A stretch of DNA of 64,000 nucleotides from Vulgatibacter incomptus_A (GTDB lineage: Bacteria > Myxococcota > Myxococcia > Myxococcales > Vulgatibacteraceae): NCBI GenBank assembly GCA_040391605.1, contig JBEBXK010000017.1:1-64000 (forward strand). The letters run 5' to 3'. The number at the start of each line of letters is the position of its first letter. Within the stretch, counting starts at the first letter, position 1. The notes beneath the pieces were generated by a model. It had not been told where the DNA came from and searched no databases. It saw nothing but the letters and a program-made list of their open reading frames with translations. Made by a program: the position numbers and the translations under genes. Positions 30,014 through 38,974 of this stretch are shown piece by piece.

Positions 30014-33000
30014 TTCGCCTCCCCGGCGCCCTTCGCGCCAGCGCGAGGCCGCGGCTTCGGCTTCGACTTCGACTCGTCCGCCGTCGATGAGCCACCCTGC
30101 GGCGCCGCCTTCCGCCGTGAAGCGCCGGCCTTCTTCGCTGGTGCGATGCGCTCCCGCCCCGAAGCGGACCTCGGCCTTTCACCCATCTGCGCAGGCGACA
30201 CACGCTCGGACCCCGAAGCGGCCTTCGATGCTGCACCCGACTGTGCCGAGGCAGCCCGCTCCCGCGTCGAGACCAGCTTGGGTGCCTCCCTGGTCTGCAG
30301 CGTCGCGCGCTCCGCCGCCTTCGAGATCCCAGCGCTGCGCGTCACCTCATGCTCCCCAAGGCGAATCGCCTCCAGCGCCAGGCCCTCCGCGTGACCGGAG
30401 CCTTCGATCGAGACCGCCGGCGCGACGTGCATCGGTTCCTCCGCCGGCTTTCGACGCCCCTCCGCCGCCGCTCGGCAGCGCTCCTCCAGCAGCCGCACCG
30501 CCGCCTCCACCCGCCGCGCCACCTCGCGATGCTGCTCGCTCCGCGGCATCCCCTTCACCGCGGCCTCCAACTCCTCGTAGCTGATGAACGGCCCCACGTG
30601 GGCCCCGAGCTCCCGACCCTTCGGCACCACCGCCCCCTTGGGCAGCACGCCGTAGGTGCCATCGAGGTACACAGGCAAGATCCCCACCTGATTCGTCAGC
30701 GCGAGATAGCCCAGCGATCCCTTGAAGTCCTTCAGCTCGCCGTCCGTCGCGCGCGTCCCCTCCGGGAAGATCAGCAGGTTCTTGCCCTGCCGCAGCGATC
30801 GGGAGGCCAGCTCCAACGACTCGCGCAACGAGCCGTGGCGGTTCATGGGGATGAGCTGCGTGAAGTTCTCGAAGTAGGTGCGCCGCAGCCGGTTCGAGAA
30901 GAAGTAGTCAGTCGCCGCCAGCGCCACCAGGTTCTCCCCCTGATCCCCCAGCGCATGCTTCACCAAGCCCATGTCCAGATGGCTGGCGTGGTTCGCCGCC
31001 ACCAGGAAGTTCACGTGCTGCGGCACATGAGCCCGGCCCACCACCTTCGTCTCGAAGAAGACCTCGTAGAGCCCGCGCTGCCCGCTGCGCAGCATGCTCT
31101 TGCCCGCAGCCACCACCACGTCCGGCAGCTCGATCGACTCCGGCGCGGCCTCCACCGGCGCCGCCTTCGTCTTCGGCGGCTGCGTCAGCTCCTCCAGAAA
31201 GCCCATCCCCTCCGCCCGCGCCAGCGCCACCGCCGACGAGAGGATCGGCACCCGATCCAGCGAGGGCTGCAGCGCGTCCAGCACCGAGCCGAAGAGCGCC
31301 CGGGCCGAAGACCGCACCCCCGACGACTCCGCGCGCCTGGCGGCGGCCTGGGCCGGCTCGCTGCGCCGCGACGACATCCGTCGCCACAGCGCCACCTTGC
31401 GCGCCAGCTCCTCCACCGTCGCGATCGACATCACCTCTTCCGGCGCCGGCATCCCCAGCCCGGCGTCCTGCAGCGCCGCCCCCAGCTCCGTGAACATCAG
31501 CGAGTCGAAGCCGAGATCCTGCTCCAGCCGCGCCTCCGGCACGATCTTCTCTCGCGGCTGCTCGCAGACCCGCGCCACCAGATCGAAGAGCCAGGCGTCG
31601 CCGTCCGCCACCGCCCCGCGCTTGGCCGGCTTGCCCTCGCGCTCGAGCCTCGTCAGCGCCTCCGCTACCAGCGGGCGCTTCACCTTGCGGGTCGCCGTCC
31701 GTGGCAGCTCCTTCTCCGTGAAGTGAAGGACCTTCACCCGCTTCCACATCGGCAGCCGGAGGCCCACCTCGCGAAAATGCGCCTCGACGATCCGCCGCAC
31801 GTCCGCCGCCGACTCGCCCTTCTCCGCTGCCGCCGGCACCACCAGACACGCGACCTTCTCCGCGCCCCCCTCCCCGAGGCCCACGATCGAGAGCTCCTTC
31901 ACCCGCGGGCAGCCCGCGTAGAGCTCCTCGAGCTCGTCGGGATAGACGTTCTTCCCGTTGGCGTCGATGATCACGTCCTTCTGCCGGCCCGCGATGATCA
32001 GCCGCCCCTCCGCATCCAGCCTGCCGAGATCGCCGGTGTGGAGGTAGCCGTCCCGCAGCACGTCGGCCGTCGCCTCCGGATCCTTCCAATAGCCCGCCAT
32101 CACGTTGGGGCCCTTGGCGATGATCTCCCCCACCCCCTCCGAATCCGGCTCGAAGATCCGCAGATCGATCCCCGCCAGCGCCTTGCCCACGTGGCCCGCG
32201 TCGTTGTCACCGGGCGCCTGCACCGTGAGCACCGGCGCCGCCTCCGTGAGGCCGTAGCCCTCGAAGATCTGGAAGCCCATCCCCTGGAAGGCCTCCGCGA
32301 CCTCCGGCGGCATCGCCGAGCCGCCGCTGATCAAGATCCGTAGCCTGCCGCCGAGCTGGCGATGCACCGGGAAGAAGACCGCCTTGCCCGCCGCCTTGCC
32401 CCGAGGCATCCGGCGCAAAGCCCCCTGGATCGCCCGGGCCGGCTCCAGGAGCCCCTTCTCGTCCAGCTGCCCCTCGATCCGCCGGAGCAGGAGCTGCCAG
32501 ATCGCCGGCACCCCCACCATCGCCGTCACCCGCCCCGTCTTGAACGCGGCGTTGAGGCTGTCTCCCGTCAGCTCCTCCAGGTAGGCGATCTCCGAGCCGC
32601 AGGCCATCGGCACCAGCAGCCCCGCCATGAACTCGAAGGTGTGGTGGATCGGCAGCACCGAGAGCAGGCCGTCGCGCTCCCCGAGATCGAAGACCGCCGC
32701 GAGCTTCGATACGAGCGACGTGAAGTTGCGATGCGTGAGCATCACGCCCTTCGGCGTCCCCGTGGTGCCGCTCGTGAAGATCAAAGACGCCAGCTCCGCG
32801 GGCTCCCGCGCCTCGAACTCCGCCGCCTCCGGCAGCGCGCCGTGGAAGAGCTCGTCCAACCCGATCACCGTGGCGCCCTCGAACGGCTCACCAGGCTCGA
32901 ACCCCAGCCGCGCCTGCACCGCCTGCGAGAGGATCACCGCCGTCGCCCCGGCCGAGCGCACGATGTTCGTCACCTCCGCCAGCGGCGACTCGTGATCCAC

Positions 33001-35028
33001 CGGCACCACCGTGGCCCCCGCCTTGAGCGTGCCGAAGTACGCCATCGACCACTCGGGCCGATTCTCGCTGAGGAGCAGCACCCGATCCTCGCGCGCCACC
33101 CCACGCGCCGCCAGGTAGACGCTCGCCCGCACCGCGCGATCGCGGAGCTGCCCGTAGGTGAAGCGATCCGAGCTGCCGTCCTTGCGCAGCCAGCGCATCG
33201 CCACCTTGCCCGCGTGGCGGCGGGTGCGCGCCTCCAGCAGCTCCCAGAGGTCGCGGTAGACTGGCGGGCCCTTCTTATGCGTCTTCACCCCGAACTCGTC
33301 CTCGAGGTTCGGATAGACCCATTTGTCCAGGCCCACCATGTGGACGTCCACCCAATAATGGAGCCAATCGAAGCCGTCCGGATCCCAGGGGATCTTCGCC
33401 GCGTCCGCAGGATCCATCCGCGCGTAGAGCGCGCCCATGTTTCGGGTGGAGAATTGGTAGGAGTTCTCCCAAATGAAGGGGAGGAAGATCTCGAAGAGCT
33501 GCGTCGCCATCTCCGCCCGGCGCGAGGTCAGCTCCAGGCCGTCCTGCAGCCTCTCGATCGACGCGCTGATCCGCGGCGCCCCCCACGACGGCTTCAGCTC
33601 CTCCAGCACCTCCGACGCCTTGCGCGTCAGCCGCGCGATCTCCGGTGCCGAGCGGCCCCGGTACGTCTCCAGCTCCACCGCCTGCGGCTCGATCCGCGCC
33701 AGCACCTCGTTCTTCAGCTTCTGGGCCGCCGTCGCCTTCGACAGGAAGTGCTTGCGGCGATACAGGCCCGTGAGCTCGATCGAGCGCTCCATCCGCAGTG
33801 GGTTCGTATCCGAGGTGCCGAGCTGGTAGACCTTCTTCGCCTTCCCCACCAGCAGCGCCGCCGCCGCCGCGATCACCCCGGCCGCGATGTGATCCACCGG
33901 GATCACGTCCAGGATCAGCCCCTTCTTCGCCGGGAAGGTGCGATGCCCTTTGAGCGAGAGGAAGGTCAGCGGCGCCGTCGTGGTGAAGCCCTCGTTCCAG
34001 CCGGGGAAGGGGAAGCGCAGCGCGCTCTCCACGATGGCCGGGCGGACGATCGAGAACTCCAGCCCGTCCCTCCGCGAGATCGCGTCGATCACCTGATCGC
34101 CCAGGCTCTTCGTGTAGCAGTAGGTGTTCGGCCAGCCCCAATAGCGGGAGCGATCCAGCCCCGCGCGGACCTGCCGCTCCGTCGCCCAGAGCTTGCGCTC
34201 GCGCATCGTCCCCGTGCGCACCGCCTTCGGCTCCTCCGCGTCCCGGCCCTCCTCGTGGAGGCGGTCGATCGCCTTCGCCCGCAGCTCCGCCAGCAGCGCC
34301 TTATCGTCGGCCTCCGCCTTGATCCGCGCGATCGTCGCCCGGCAATCTTCGATCTCCGCGAAGGGATCGAAGCGCTCCACCGGCCGCTCCTCCCGCTTCG
34401 GGAAGTAGCCCAGCAGATCTTCATCCTCGAGGACGATCCCCGGCGCGTTCCCCGCCACGAAGCAGGTCGAGACGTGCACCAGCTTCGCCCCGAGGCGCAG
34501 CGCCGTCTCCGCCACGTGGATCGCCCCGAGGGCGTTCGCGTTCAGCCCCGCCTCCAGCGTCGGGTTGAAGTCCACCAGGCCCGCCGAGTTGATCAGCACG
34601 TCGACCTGGCCCTCCAGCCGCGCCAGGAGCTCGTCCGAGAAGCCGCAGAACGGCTTCGAGACGTCGCCCGCGATCGGCTCGCACTTCTCCCGGACGAAGT
34701 CGTCGAACTTCGGCCCCAGCCGCGCCCGCAGCGGGTCGAACGGCGGCGCCACGATCACCTTGCCGTAGAAGCGCGCGTCCGCCCCGGTCGAGACCCCGGG
34801 CCGCGCCAGCACGTAGATCTTCCCTACTTCCGGGAAGCGGGTCAGCAGCATCGAGAGCGCGACCTTGCCCACGAAGCCCGTCGCCCCCGTGAAGAGGATG
34901 CGCTTGCCCCGCAGCGCCTCCGTCACCGAGAAATCCCAGGTGGGCGTCGGGCTGAGCTGCGCGACGTTCCCCTCTGCCGGGGCCAGCGTGTGAGCGGTGG
35001 GCTTCGAGTGACGAGGATCGTGGCTCAT
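30010..35028 (-). CDS. Giant multidomain acyl reductase / AMP ligase / acyl carrier / acyltransferase (ElbD-like)
   Basis: A 1,672-residue fusion. (1) A fatty acyl-CoA reductase domain at about 35-560, with FTGATGFVG (47-54), Tyr303-x3-Lys307 and a following sterile-type helical region. (2) An AMP-dependent acyl ligase at about 585-1130, with FTSGTTGTPKGV (751-762), GYGLTEAAP and LHTGDLGRLD. (3) An acyl carrier domain at about 1145-1215, with DLGFDSLMF and phosphopantetheine Ser1176. (4) A PlsC-type acyltransferase at about 1320-1560, with NHASHLD (1346-1352) and FPEGTR (1421-1426). A basic Ala/Ser/Lys tail ends it. This order matches the multifunctional enzyme reported for myxobacterial ether-lipid synthesis. 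ATG 35028 is 8 bp after the LarA-like stop. Confidence 0.88.
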   Translation of the reverse strand: MSHDPRHSKPTAHTLAPAEGNVAQLSPTPTWDFSVTEALRGKRILFTGATGFVGKVALSMLLTRFPEVGKIYVLARPGVSTGADARFYGKVIVAPPFDPLRARLGPKFDDFVREKCEPIAGDVSKPFCGFSDELLARLEGQVDVLINSAGLVDFNPTLEAGLNANALGAIHVAETALRLGAKLVHVSTCFVAGNAPGIVLEDEDLLGYFPKREERPVERFDPFAEIEDCRATIARIKAEADDKALLAELRAKAIDRLHEEGRDAEEPKAVRTGTMRERKLWATERQVRAGLDRSRYWGWPNTYCYTKSLGDQVIDAISRRDGLEFSIVRPAIVESALRFPFPGWNEGFTTTAPLTFLSLKGHRTFPAKKGLILDVIPVDHIAAGVIAAAAALLVGKAKKVYQLGTSDTNPLRMERSIELTGLYRRKHFLSKATAAQKLKNEVLARIEPQAVELETYRGRSAPEIARLTRKASEVLEELKPSWGAPRISASIERLQDGLELTSRRAEMATQLFEIFLPFIWENSYQFSTRNMGALYARMDPADAAKIPWDPDGFDWLHYWVDVHMVGLDKWVYPNLEDEFGVKTHKKGPPVYRDLWELLEARTRRHAGKVAMRWLRKDGSSDRFTYGQLRDRAVRASVYLAARGVAREDRVLLLSENRPEWSMAYFGTLKAGATVVPVDHESPLAEVTNIVRSAGATAVILSQAVQARLGFEPGEPFEGATVIGLDELFHGALPEAAEFEAREPAELASLIFTSGTTGTPKGVMLTHRNFTSLVSKLAAVFDLGERDGLLSVLPIHHTFEFMAGLLVPMACGSEIAYLEELTGDSLNAAFKTGRVTAMVGVPAIWQLLLRRIEGQLDEKGLLEPARAIQGALRRMPRGKAAGKAVFFPVHRQLGGRLRILISGGSAMPPEVAEAFQGMGFQIFEGYGLTEAAPVLTVQAPGDNDAGHVGKALAGIDLRIFEPDSEGVGEIIAKGPNVMAGYWKDPEATADVLRDGYLHTGDLGRLDAEGRLIIAGRQKDVIIDANGKNVYPDELEELYAGCPRVKELSIVGLGEGGAEKVACLVVPAAAEKGESAADVRRIVEAHFREVGLRLPMWKRVKVLHFTEKELPRTATRKVKRPLVAEALTRLEREGKPAKRGAVADGDAWLFDLVARVCEQPREKIVPEARLEQDLGFDSLMFTELGAALQDAGLGMPAPEEVMSIATVEELARKVALWRRMSSRRSEPAQAAARRAESSGVRSSARALFGSVLDALQPSLDRVPILSSAVALARAEGMGFLEELTQPPKTKAAPVEAAPESIELPDVVVAAGKSMLRSGQRGLYEVFFETKVVGRAHVPQHVNFLVAANHASHLDMGLVKHALGDQGENLVALAATDYFFSNRLRRTYFENFTQLIPMNRHGSLRESLELASRSLRQGKNLLIFPEGTRATDGELKDFKGSLGYLALTNQVGILPVYLDGTYGVLPKGAVVPKGRELGAHVGPFISYEELEAAVKGMPRSEQHREVARRVEAAVRLLEERCRAAAEGRRKPAEEPMHVAPAVSIEGSGHAEGLALEAIRLGEHEVTRSAGISKAAERATLQTREAPKLVSTRERAASAQSGAASKAASGSERVSPAQMGERPRSASGRERIAPAKKAGASRRKAAPQGGSSTADESKSKPKPRPRAGAKGAGEAK

Positions 35029-35036
35029 CGTACGCG

Positions 35037-36638
35037 CTACTCCACGTCCGCGAGGACGATCGGGGCGTTGTGCACCATGGTGACCTGCGCGCTGCGCCCC
35101 ATCTCGCTGCGCGCCATCGCGATCGCCTCCGCCAAGGTCGACGCCCGCTCCCAGCCCAGGATCCGCGGCACGTGCGCGTTGTCCGCGCCCACCACGATCA
35201 CCTTCCCCACGTGCTGGCGCCCGTTCTCGCCCCAGTACCACATGTACAGCGGGTGAACACCATGGAACGCGTTCCCCCGCCGGTACATCTCGATGTAGGC
35301 AGGGTTCGTCGCGAAGTCCTCCTCGTACTTCTGCGAGTGGATCACCGCGTCGCGCGTCTCTGGCAGCACCTTATGGAAGAACTCCACGTAGCTGGGGTGA
35401 TGGTTCGTGTCGAAGGCGTCCGTACAGGGATGCGTCAGGATCAGCACCCCGCCCTTCTTCACCAGCGGCCGGCCCCGGTAGAGGTTGAAGAGGTAGCCCA
35501 GCCCCATCACCTGCACCAGCAGCGGGTTCAGCGCCGTCGAGTTCGCGTTGTACGGGCTGATGAACGGGATCCCGTGGATCAGGATGTCCGCCTGCCCCTT
35601 CACCTGCACCGCGTACTGATCGAAGCTCTTCTCCAGGATCTTCTCGTGGACCGGCTCCGTCTTCCCCGCGTAGACCGCGATCAGCTCGTAGCCCGCCGGC
35701 ACCCGCATGAAGACCTCCCGGCGCATCGCCCGCGGCGTCTTCGACAGCGTCCACTTCAGCGCCTGGAACTTCAGCCGATCCCCTTCCGTGAAGTCGTCCT
35801 CGTTCTTGCCCAGGAACTCCATCGGCCCCTGGTACATGCGGTTGTTCACCGCCGTCTCGATCTTGAAGACGTTCAGGTGCTTCTCCGCCAGCCGCCCGAT
35901 CCGATCGAAGGAGCGGTGCAGCTCCGACGGCCCCTGCGGATCCATATACGACCACGACTCGCGGATCGCGTGCGGGTTGTGGTTCGCCTTCAGCCCCTCG
36001 TAATCCGTCAGCCCCACCCCCACCGACTTATGTCCGCCGTTCATCGGCACGAAGTTCAGGTTCGCGTAGATGATCAGATCCGACTCCGCCGCCCGGCGGT
36101 TGATCCGCACCGGCTCCCCGTGGCGCGTCTTCCCCAGCTCAACCATCCCGTCCGGATCTTCCGCGTCGTGGTGGTAGAGCGTCTGGGGCCAATGCTCCCG
36201 GAAGACCTTCGGCCCCACCATCCTTTCAACTTCCGCCGCCGTCATCTTCCGATGCAGCGCGATGGCGATGATGATGTGGACGTCCTCCACCCCATGATCC
36301 GCCAGCATCTCCAGCAGGATCTCCAACATCATCTGGCGGATGTCCGGCCGCTGCATCGCCGGCAGCGGCAACGAGATGTCGTCCACCGCGATCGTCACCT
36401 TCATCCCGGGCTTGAGCTGCGCCGGCAGCGGATCACAGCCCAGCGGATGATTCAGCGCCCAGCGGATCGCAGCCCGCGGGTTCGGCAAGCCCGCGATCGG
36501 CTGCTTCGGGTAGATCACCCGCGTCCCCACCGGCAGATCCTCCAGCAGAAAGTCCTCGCCGTAGTGGAGGATGCGCGGCGCGCTCCCCTTGTCGATCGTC
36601 ACCACCTCGGGCGCTTCCAACTCTTTCGCGAGCCTCAT
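35037..36638 (-). CDS. LarA-like (DUF2088) protein of the ether-lipid-type operon
   Basis: A 533-residue protein of the nickel-dependent lactate racemase (LarA) fold. Visible features are the N-terminal VTIAVDDISLPLPAMQRPD block, IIIAIALHRKMT (His in the position of a LarA active-site His), LYHHDAED, and MNGGHKSVGVGL followed by ANHNP. The Lys of GGHK aligns with the residue that bears the nickel-pincer cofactor in LarA. No larB/C/E cofactor genes lie in the window, so cofactor use is uncertain. ATG 36638 overlaps the stop of the upstream HAD gene (ATGA). The role in the operon is unknown; a racemase-type reaction on a hydroxy-acyl group is only a guess. Confidence 0.8.
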   Translation of the reverse strand: MRLAKELEAPEVVTIDKGSAPRILHYGEDFLLEDLPVGTRVIYPKQPIAGLPNPRAAIRWALNHPLGCDPLPAQLKPGMKVTIAVDDISLPLPAMQRPDIRQMMLEILLEMLADHGVEDVHIIIAIALHRKMTAAEVERMVGPKVFREHWPQTLYHHDAEDPDGMVELGKTRHGEPVRINRRAAESDLIIYANLNFVPMNGGHKSVGVGLTDYEGLKANHNPHAIRESWSYMDPQGPSELHRSFDRIGRLAEKHLNVFKIETAVNNRMYQGPMEFLGKNEDDFTEGDRLKFQALKWTLSKTPRAMRREVFMRVPAGYELIAVYAGKTEPVHEKILEKSFDQYAVQVKGQADILIHGIPFISPYNANSTALNPLLVQVMGLGYLFNLYRGRPLVKKGGVLILTHPCTDAFDTNHHPSYVEFFHKVLPETRDAVIHSQKYEEDFATNPAYIEMYRRGNAFHGVHPLYMWYWGENGRQHVGKVIVVGADNAHVPRILGWERASTLAEAIAMARSEMGRSAQVTMVHNAPIVLADVE

Positions 36639-37636
36639 CGCAGATCCACCACCGGCCAATCATGGGACCGCGCGAACGAGCGCAGTCGGAAGTCTGGGTT
36701 CACCGCGGTCGGCCGTCCCACCACCGCGAGCATCGAATAATCCGCGTACGAGTCGCAGAAGCCGTAGCTGGCCGCGAGATCCAGATCTTCCGCCGTGCAG
36801 AAGTCCCGGACCGCCGCCGCCTTCGTCGCCCCCGCGATCAGCGGCTTGATCACCCGCCCCGTCGCCACCCCGTCCACGAACTCCAGGCGGTTCGCGATCA
36901 CGTCGTCCATCCCGAAGTAGCGCGCCAACGGCAAGATCGTGTGGTCGATCGCGCCCGTCACGATCACCTGCCGCGCCCCCGTCTCCCGGCAGCGCTGCAC
37001 CATGTCCATCGCGCCCGGGTAGATCGCCGGCTTCAGCACCTTCTCGAAGAGCTCCTCCGAGAGCGCCACCAGCCGGTCGTGCGAGATCCCCTTGTACTGC
37101 TTGTAGAAGAGCTCGTTGAAGAGCGCCCGCGAGACCTGGTCCGCCATCCAGAACACCGGGATCCCCGCCACCACCGCCGCCGTCCGTACCGCCGACTCCA
37201 CCAGCCGCCCGCGGTTCGCGGCGTAATAGCCGAAGGCGTGCACCACGTTCGTCGACACCAGCGTGCCGTCCACGTCGTAGAACGCCGCCGCCCGCGACGT
37301 CGCCCGCTTCGCCTGATCCCGCGGGCTCATCTCCTCGGCGAGCTTCGACGTCGGCAGCCGCGCATGCCCCGGCAGCTTGGCCCCCGCAGGCGGATACGCC
37401 GGCAGCCTCGCGTCCTGAAGCGCCTCGAGCCTCCCCTTCGTATGCGCCGCCCCCTCGGGAGCCGCGTCCATCCCCTCACCAGCGTCGTCGTGCGCCCCGG
37501 CCATCCCGTCGCGGACCGAGAGCCCCCTCTGCCCCCGCGCCCTCTCCTGTGCCTGCGGCGTCTCTTTCGCCTTCTCCTGCGCCCGCCCCTGCTCCTGCCC
37601 CAGCGCGGAATCGTCTTCGTGCGTGTGCGCGTGCAT
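36635..37636 (-). CDS. HAD-IB family phosphatase, first gene of the ether-lipid-type operon
   Basis: A 333-residue protein. Residues 1 to about 105 are Glu/Gln/Ala-rich and probably disordered. Then comes a SerB-like HAD-IB domain: AAFYDVDGTLVSTN (nucleophile Asp), QVIVTGAIDHTI (motif II Thr), KPLIAGATKAAAV (motif III Lys) and GFCDSYADYSML (motif IV Asp). Such enzymes dephosphorylate phospholipid headgroup precursors or phosphoserine. A lipid-phosphate substrate fits this operon. ATG 37636 is used; an internal ATG at 37330 directly before the HAD core is a possible alternative, but its purine-rich stretch is too close to serve as ribosome site. The long disordered leader is unusual. Confidence 0.78.
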   Translation of the reverse strand: MHAHTHEDDSALGQEQGRAQEKAKETPQAQERARGQRGLSVRDGMAGAHDDAGEGMDAAPEGAAHTKGRLEALQDARLPAYPPAGAKLPGHARLPTSKLAEEMSPRDQAKRATSRAAAFYDVDGTLVSTNVVHAFGYYAANRGRLVESAVRTAAVVAGIPVFWMADQVSRALFNELFYKQYKGISHDRLVALSEELFEKVLKPAIYPGAMDMVQRCRETGARQVIVTGAIDHTILPLARYFGMDDVIANRLEFVDGVATGRVIKPLIAGATKAAAVRDFCTAEDLDLAASYGFCDSYADYSMLAVVGRPTAVNPDFRLRSFARSHDWPVVDLR

Positions 37637-37893
37637 CGTCGATGACCCCAATCAAGAGGGATTCCCCGCGCACCCATCCCAAACCGAGGGTGCGCGGAGC
37701 CCAAACACTGCGATCGCTATCCGATCACCGATCCGCTTCTCTTCATCAGAAGCCGATTGTTAGACTCGGCACTCCCTGGAAAGTCAACGCGACTCGCGTT
37801 CGCACCCGCTTCAGGGCTGCGTAATCCCCGCGCACCTCCATCCAAGCTCTTGTTTTCCTTGGCCTCTCCCGCCCAGCAGCGCCCCTCCCCCAT

Positions 37894-37929
37894 CTTTACC
37901 AATAAGCAATCTCCTGACTCTTGGTAAAG
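37894..37929. promoter_or_regulatory. Perfect inverted repeat, likely operator of the TetR regulator
   Basis: CTTTACCAA (37894-37902) and TTGGTAAAG (37921-37929) are exact reverse complements, separated by 18 bp. The second arm ends 8 bp before the TetR start codon, and the whole dyad lies in the only gap between the divergent TetR gene and the four-gene operon. TetR proteins commonly bind such dyads to repress themselves and the divergent genes. The region is AT-rich against its surroundings, consistent with a promoter. Confidence 0.65.
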
Positions 37930-37937
37930 TCTCCCCC

Positions 37938-38582
37938 ATGGACAGCGGCCCCCGCCCCCCGCGAGAATCCCCCATCGATCGCCGCCGCGACCAACGCCGC
38001 GCCGCCGTCGCCCGCGCCTGCCTCGATCGCCTCGCCCTCGAAGGCTACGCCGACGCCCGCCTCGAGGCCCTCGCCACCGACGCCGGCCTCAGCCGCCAGA
38101 ACCTCCTCTTCTACTTCCGCGACAAATCCGACCTCTGGGCCGAGTCCGCCGCCTGCGCCGCCGAGGACATCTTCCGCGTCCTCACCCGCCTCGTCGCCGG
38201 CGAGGCCGGCCCCGCCGCCATCCGCGCCACCCGCCGCGGCCTCGACGAAGTCTCCCGCGTCCTCCCCTCCGCCTTCGCCGTCCTCCTCGACTCCGCCGCC
38301 ACCGCCTCCCGCGCCTCCGCCCCCCAACAGCAGCGCGCCACCGACGCCCAATCCACCTTCCTCGCCGCCCTCTCGTCCTCCGTAGGCTTCCCCAGCGGCC
38401 CCACCGAGCCCTCAGCCCAACTCTCCCGCCTCACCTGGCTCACCCTCCTCGCCCACCACCGCGAAGCCCGCGCCCACGAGCGCTCGGGCCTCACCGGCGG
38501 CCTCCCCCTAGCCGCCGACCTCGACTACGCCGAGGTCCATTTGGTCGCCATGGCGAGGGCACTCTCGACGCGCGGACGGTGA
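37938..38582 (+). CDS. TetR-family transcriptional regulator
   Basis: A 214-residue regulator. The N-terminal DNA-binding domain spans about residues 20-68, with the helix-turn-helix visible as RLEALATDAGLSRQNLLFYFRDKSDLW, read in segments. The C-terminal ligand domain is Ala/Ser-rich and unassigned. It is divergent from the four-gene lipid operon across a 301-bp gap that contains a perfect dyad, so it very likely controls that operon and itself. The ligand may be an acyl-CoA or lipid intermediate (inference). Confidence 0.85.
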   Translation: MDSGPRPPRESPIDRRRDQRRAAVARACLDRLALEGYADARLEALATDAGLSRQNLLFYFRDKSDLWAESAACAAEDIFRVLTRLVAGEAGPAAIRATRRGLDEVSRVLPSAFAVLLDSAATASRASAPQQQRATDAQSTFLAALSSSVGFPSGPTEPSAQLSRLTWLTLLAHHREARAHERSGLTGGLPLAADLDYAEVHLVAMARALSTRGR

Positions 38583-38741
38583 ATCCCTGGAGCCCACGCG
38601 ATCCGACAGAGTCCCTCCGCGCCCTACCGGCTCCACTTTGGCGCAGATTCGCAGCGTCCAACGCGGTTTCTCTGTTGACACCCCATCGCAAATCGGCAAG
38701 ATCCGCGCTCCCGACCGGCCCCGCTGGAAGGGAACAGATGC

Positions 38742-38817
38742 GCCCAGGTAGCTCAGTCGGTAGAGCAGGGGACTGAAAATCCCCGTGTCGCTGGTTCGAT
38801 TCCGGCTCTGGGCACCA
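38742..38817 (+). tRNA. tRNA-Phe (anticodon GAA)
   Basis: A full 76-nt cloverleaf. Acceptor GCCCAGG pairs with TCTGGGC (one G-U), the D arm contains GTAGCTCAGTCGGTAGAGC, and the anticodon arm ggggactGAAaatcccc carries GAA. The T arm has GGTTCGATTCC and the encoded end is ACCA. It is followed 2 nt later by a strong terminator. Its last 47 nt are repeated exactly at 42264-42310 and imperfectly at 62219-62266, showing that it serves as an integration site. Confidence 0.97.
38771..38817 (+). other. Attachment site attL within tRNA-Phe 3' end
   Basis: The 47-bp segment starting gactgaaaatccccgtgtcg and ending ctgggcacca is identical to 42264-42310. It covers the anticodon loop to the CCA end, the usual crossover segment for tyrosine integrases that use tRNA genes. 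It forms the left boundary of the tandem islands, leaving an intact tRNA. Confidence 0.9.
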
Positions 38818-38818
38818 T

Positions 38819-38850
38819 CGAAAGCCCCGCAAGCGATTGCGGGGCTTTCG
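38819..38850 (+). terminator. Rho-independent terminator after tRNA-Phe
   Basis: A perfect 14-bp stem (cgaaagccccgcaa / ttgcggggctttcg) with a GCGA loop, followed by tgtttctgtttctctc. It lies directly after the tRNA CCA end. It differs in sequence from the terminators after the other two att copies. Confidence 0.9.
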
Positions 38851-38974
38851 TGTTTCTGTTTCTCTCTATGGAGCTCCCCCAATCCCTCGCCGACGATGAT
38901 CCAAGCTCTTTACGCCTCATGTGATAGGGTCACCTTCGTCAAGAAACCCACCTCATCGACGAGGAGGAAACGGC

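Noticed and set aside
32362..35256. 964-residue frame antisense to the giant lipid enzyme
   Set aside because: High-GC shadow frame with Arg/His/Leu-rich composition and no motifs, while the opposite strand has intact catalytic domains.
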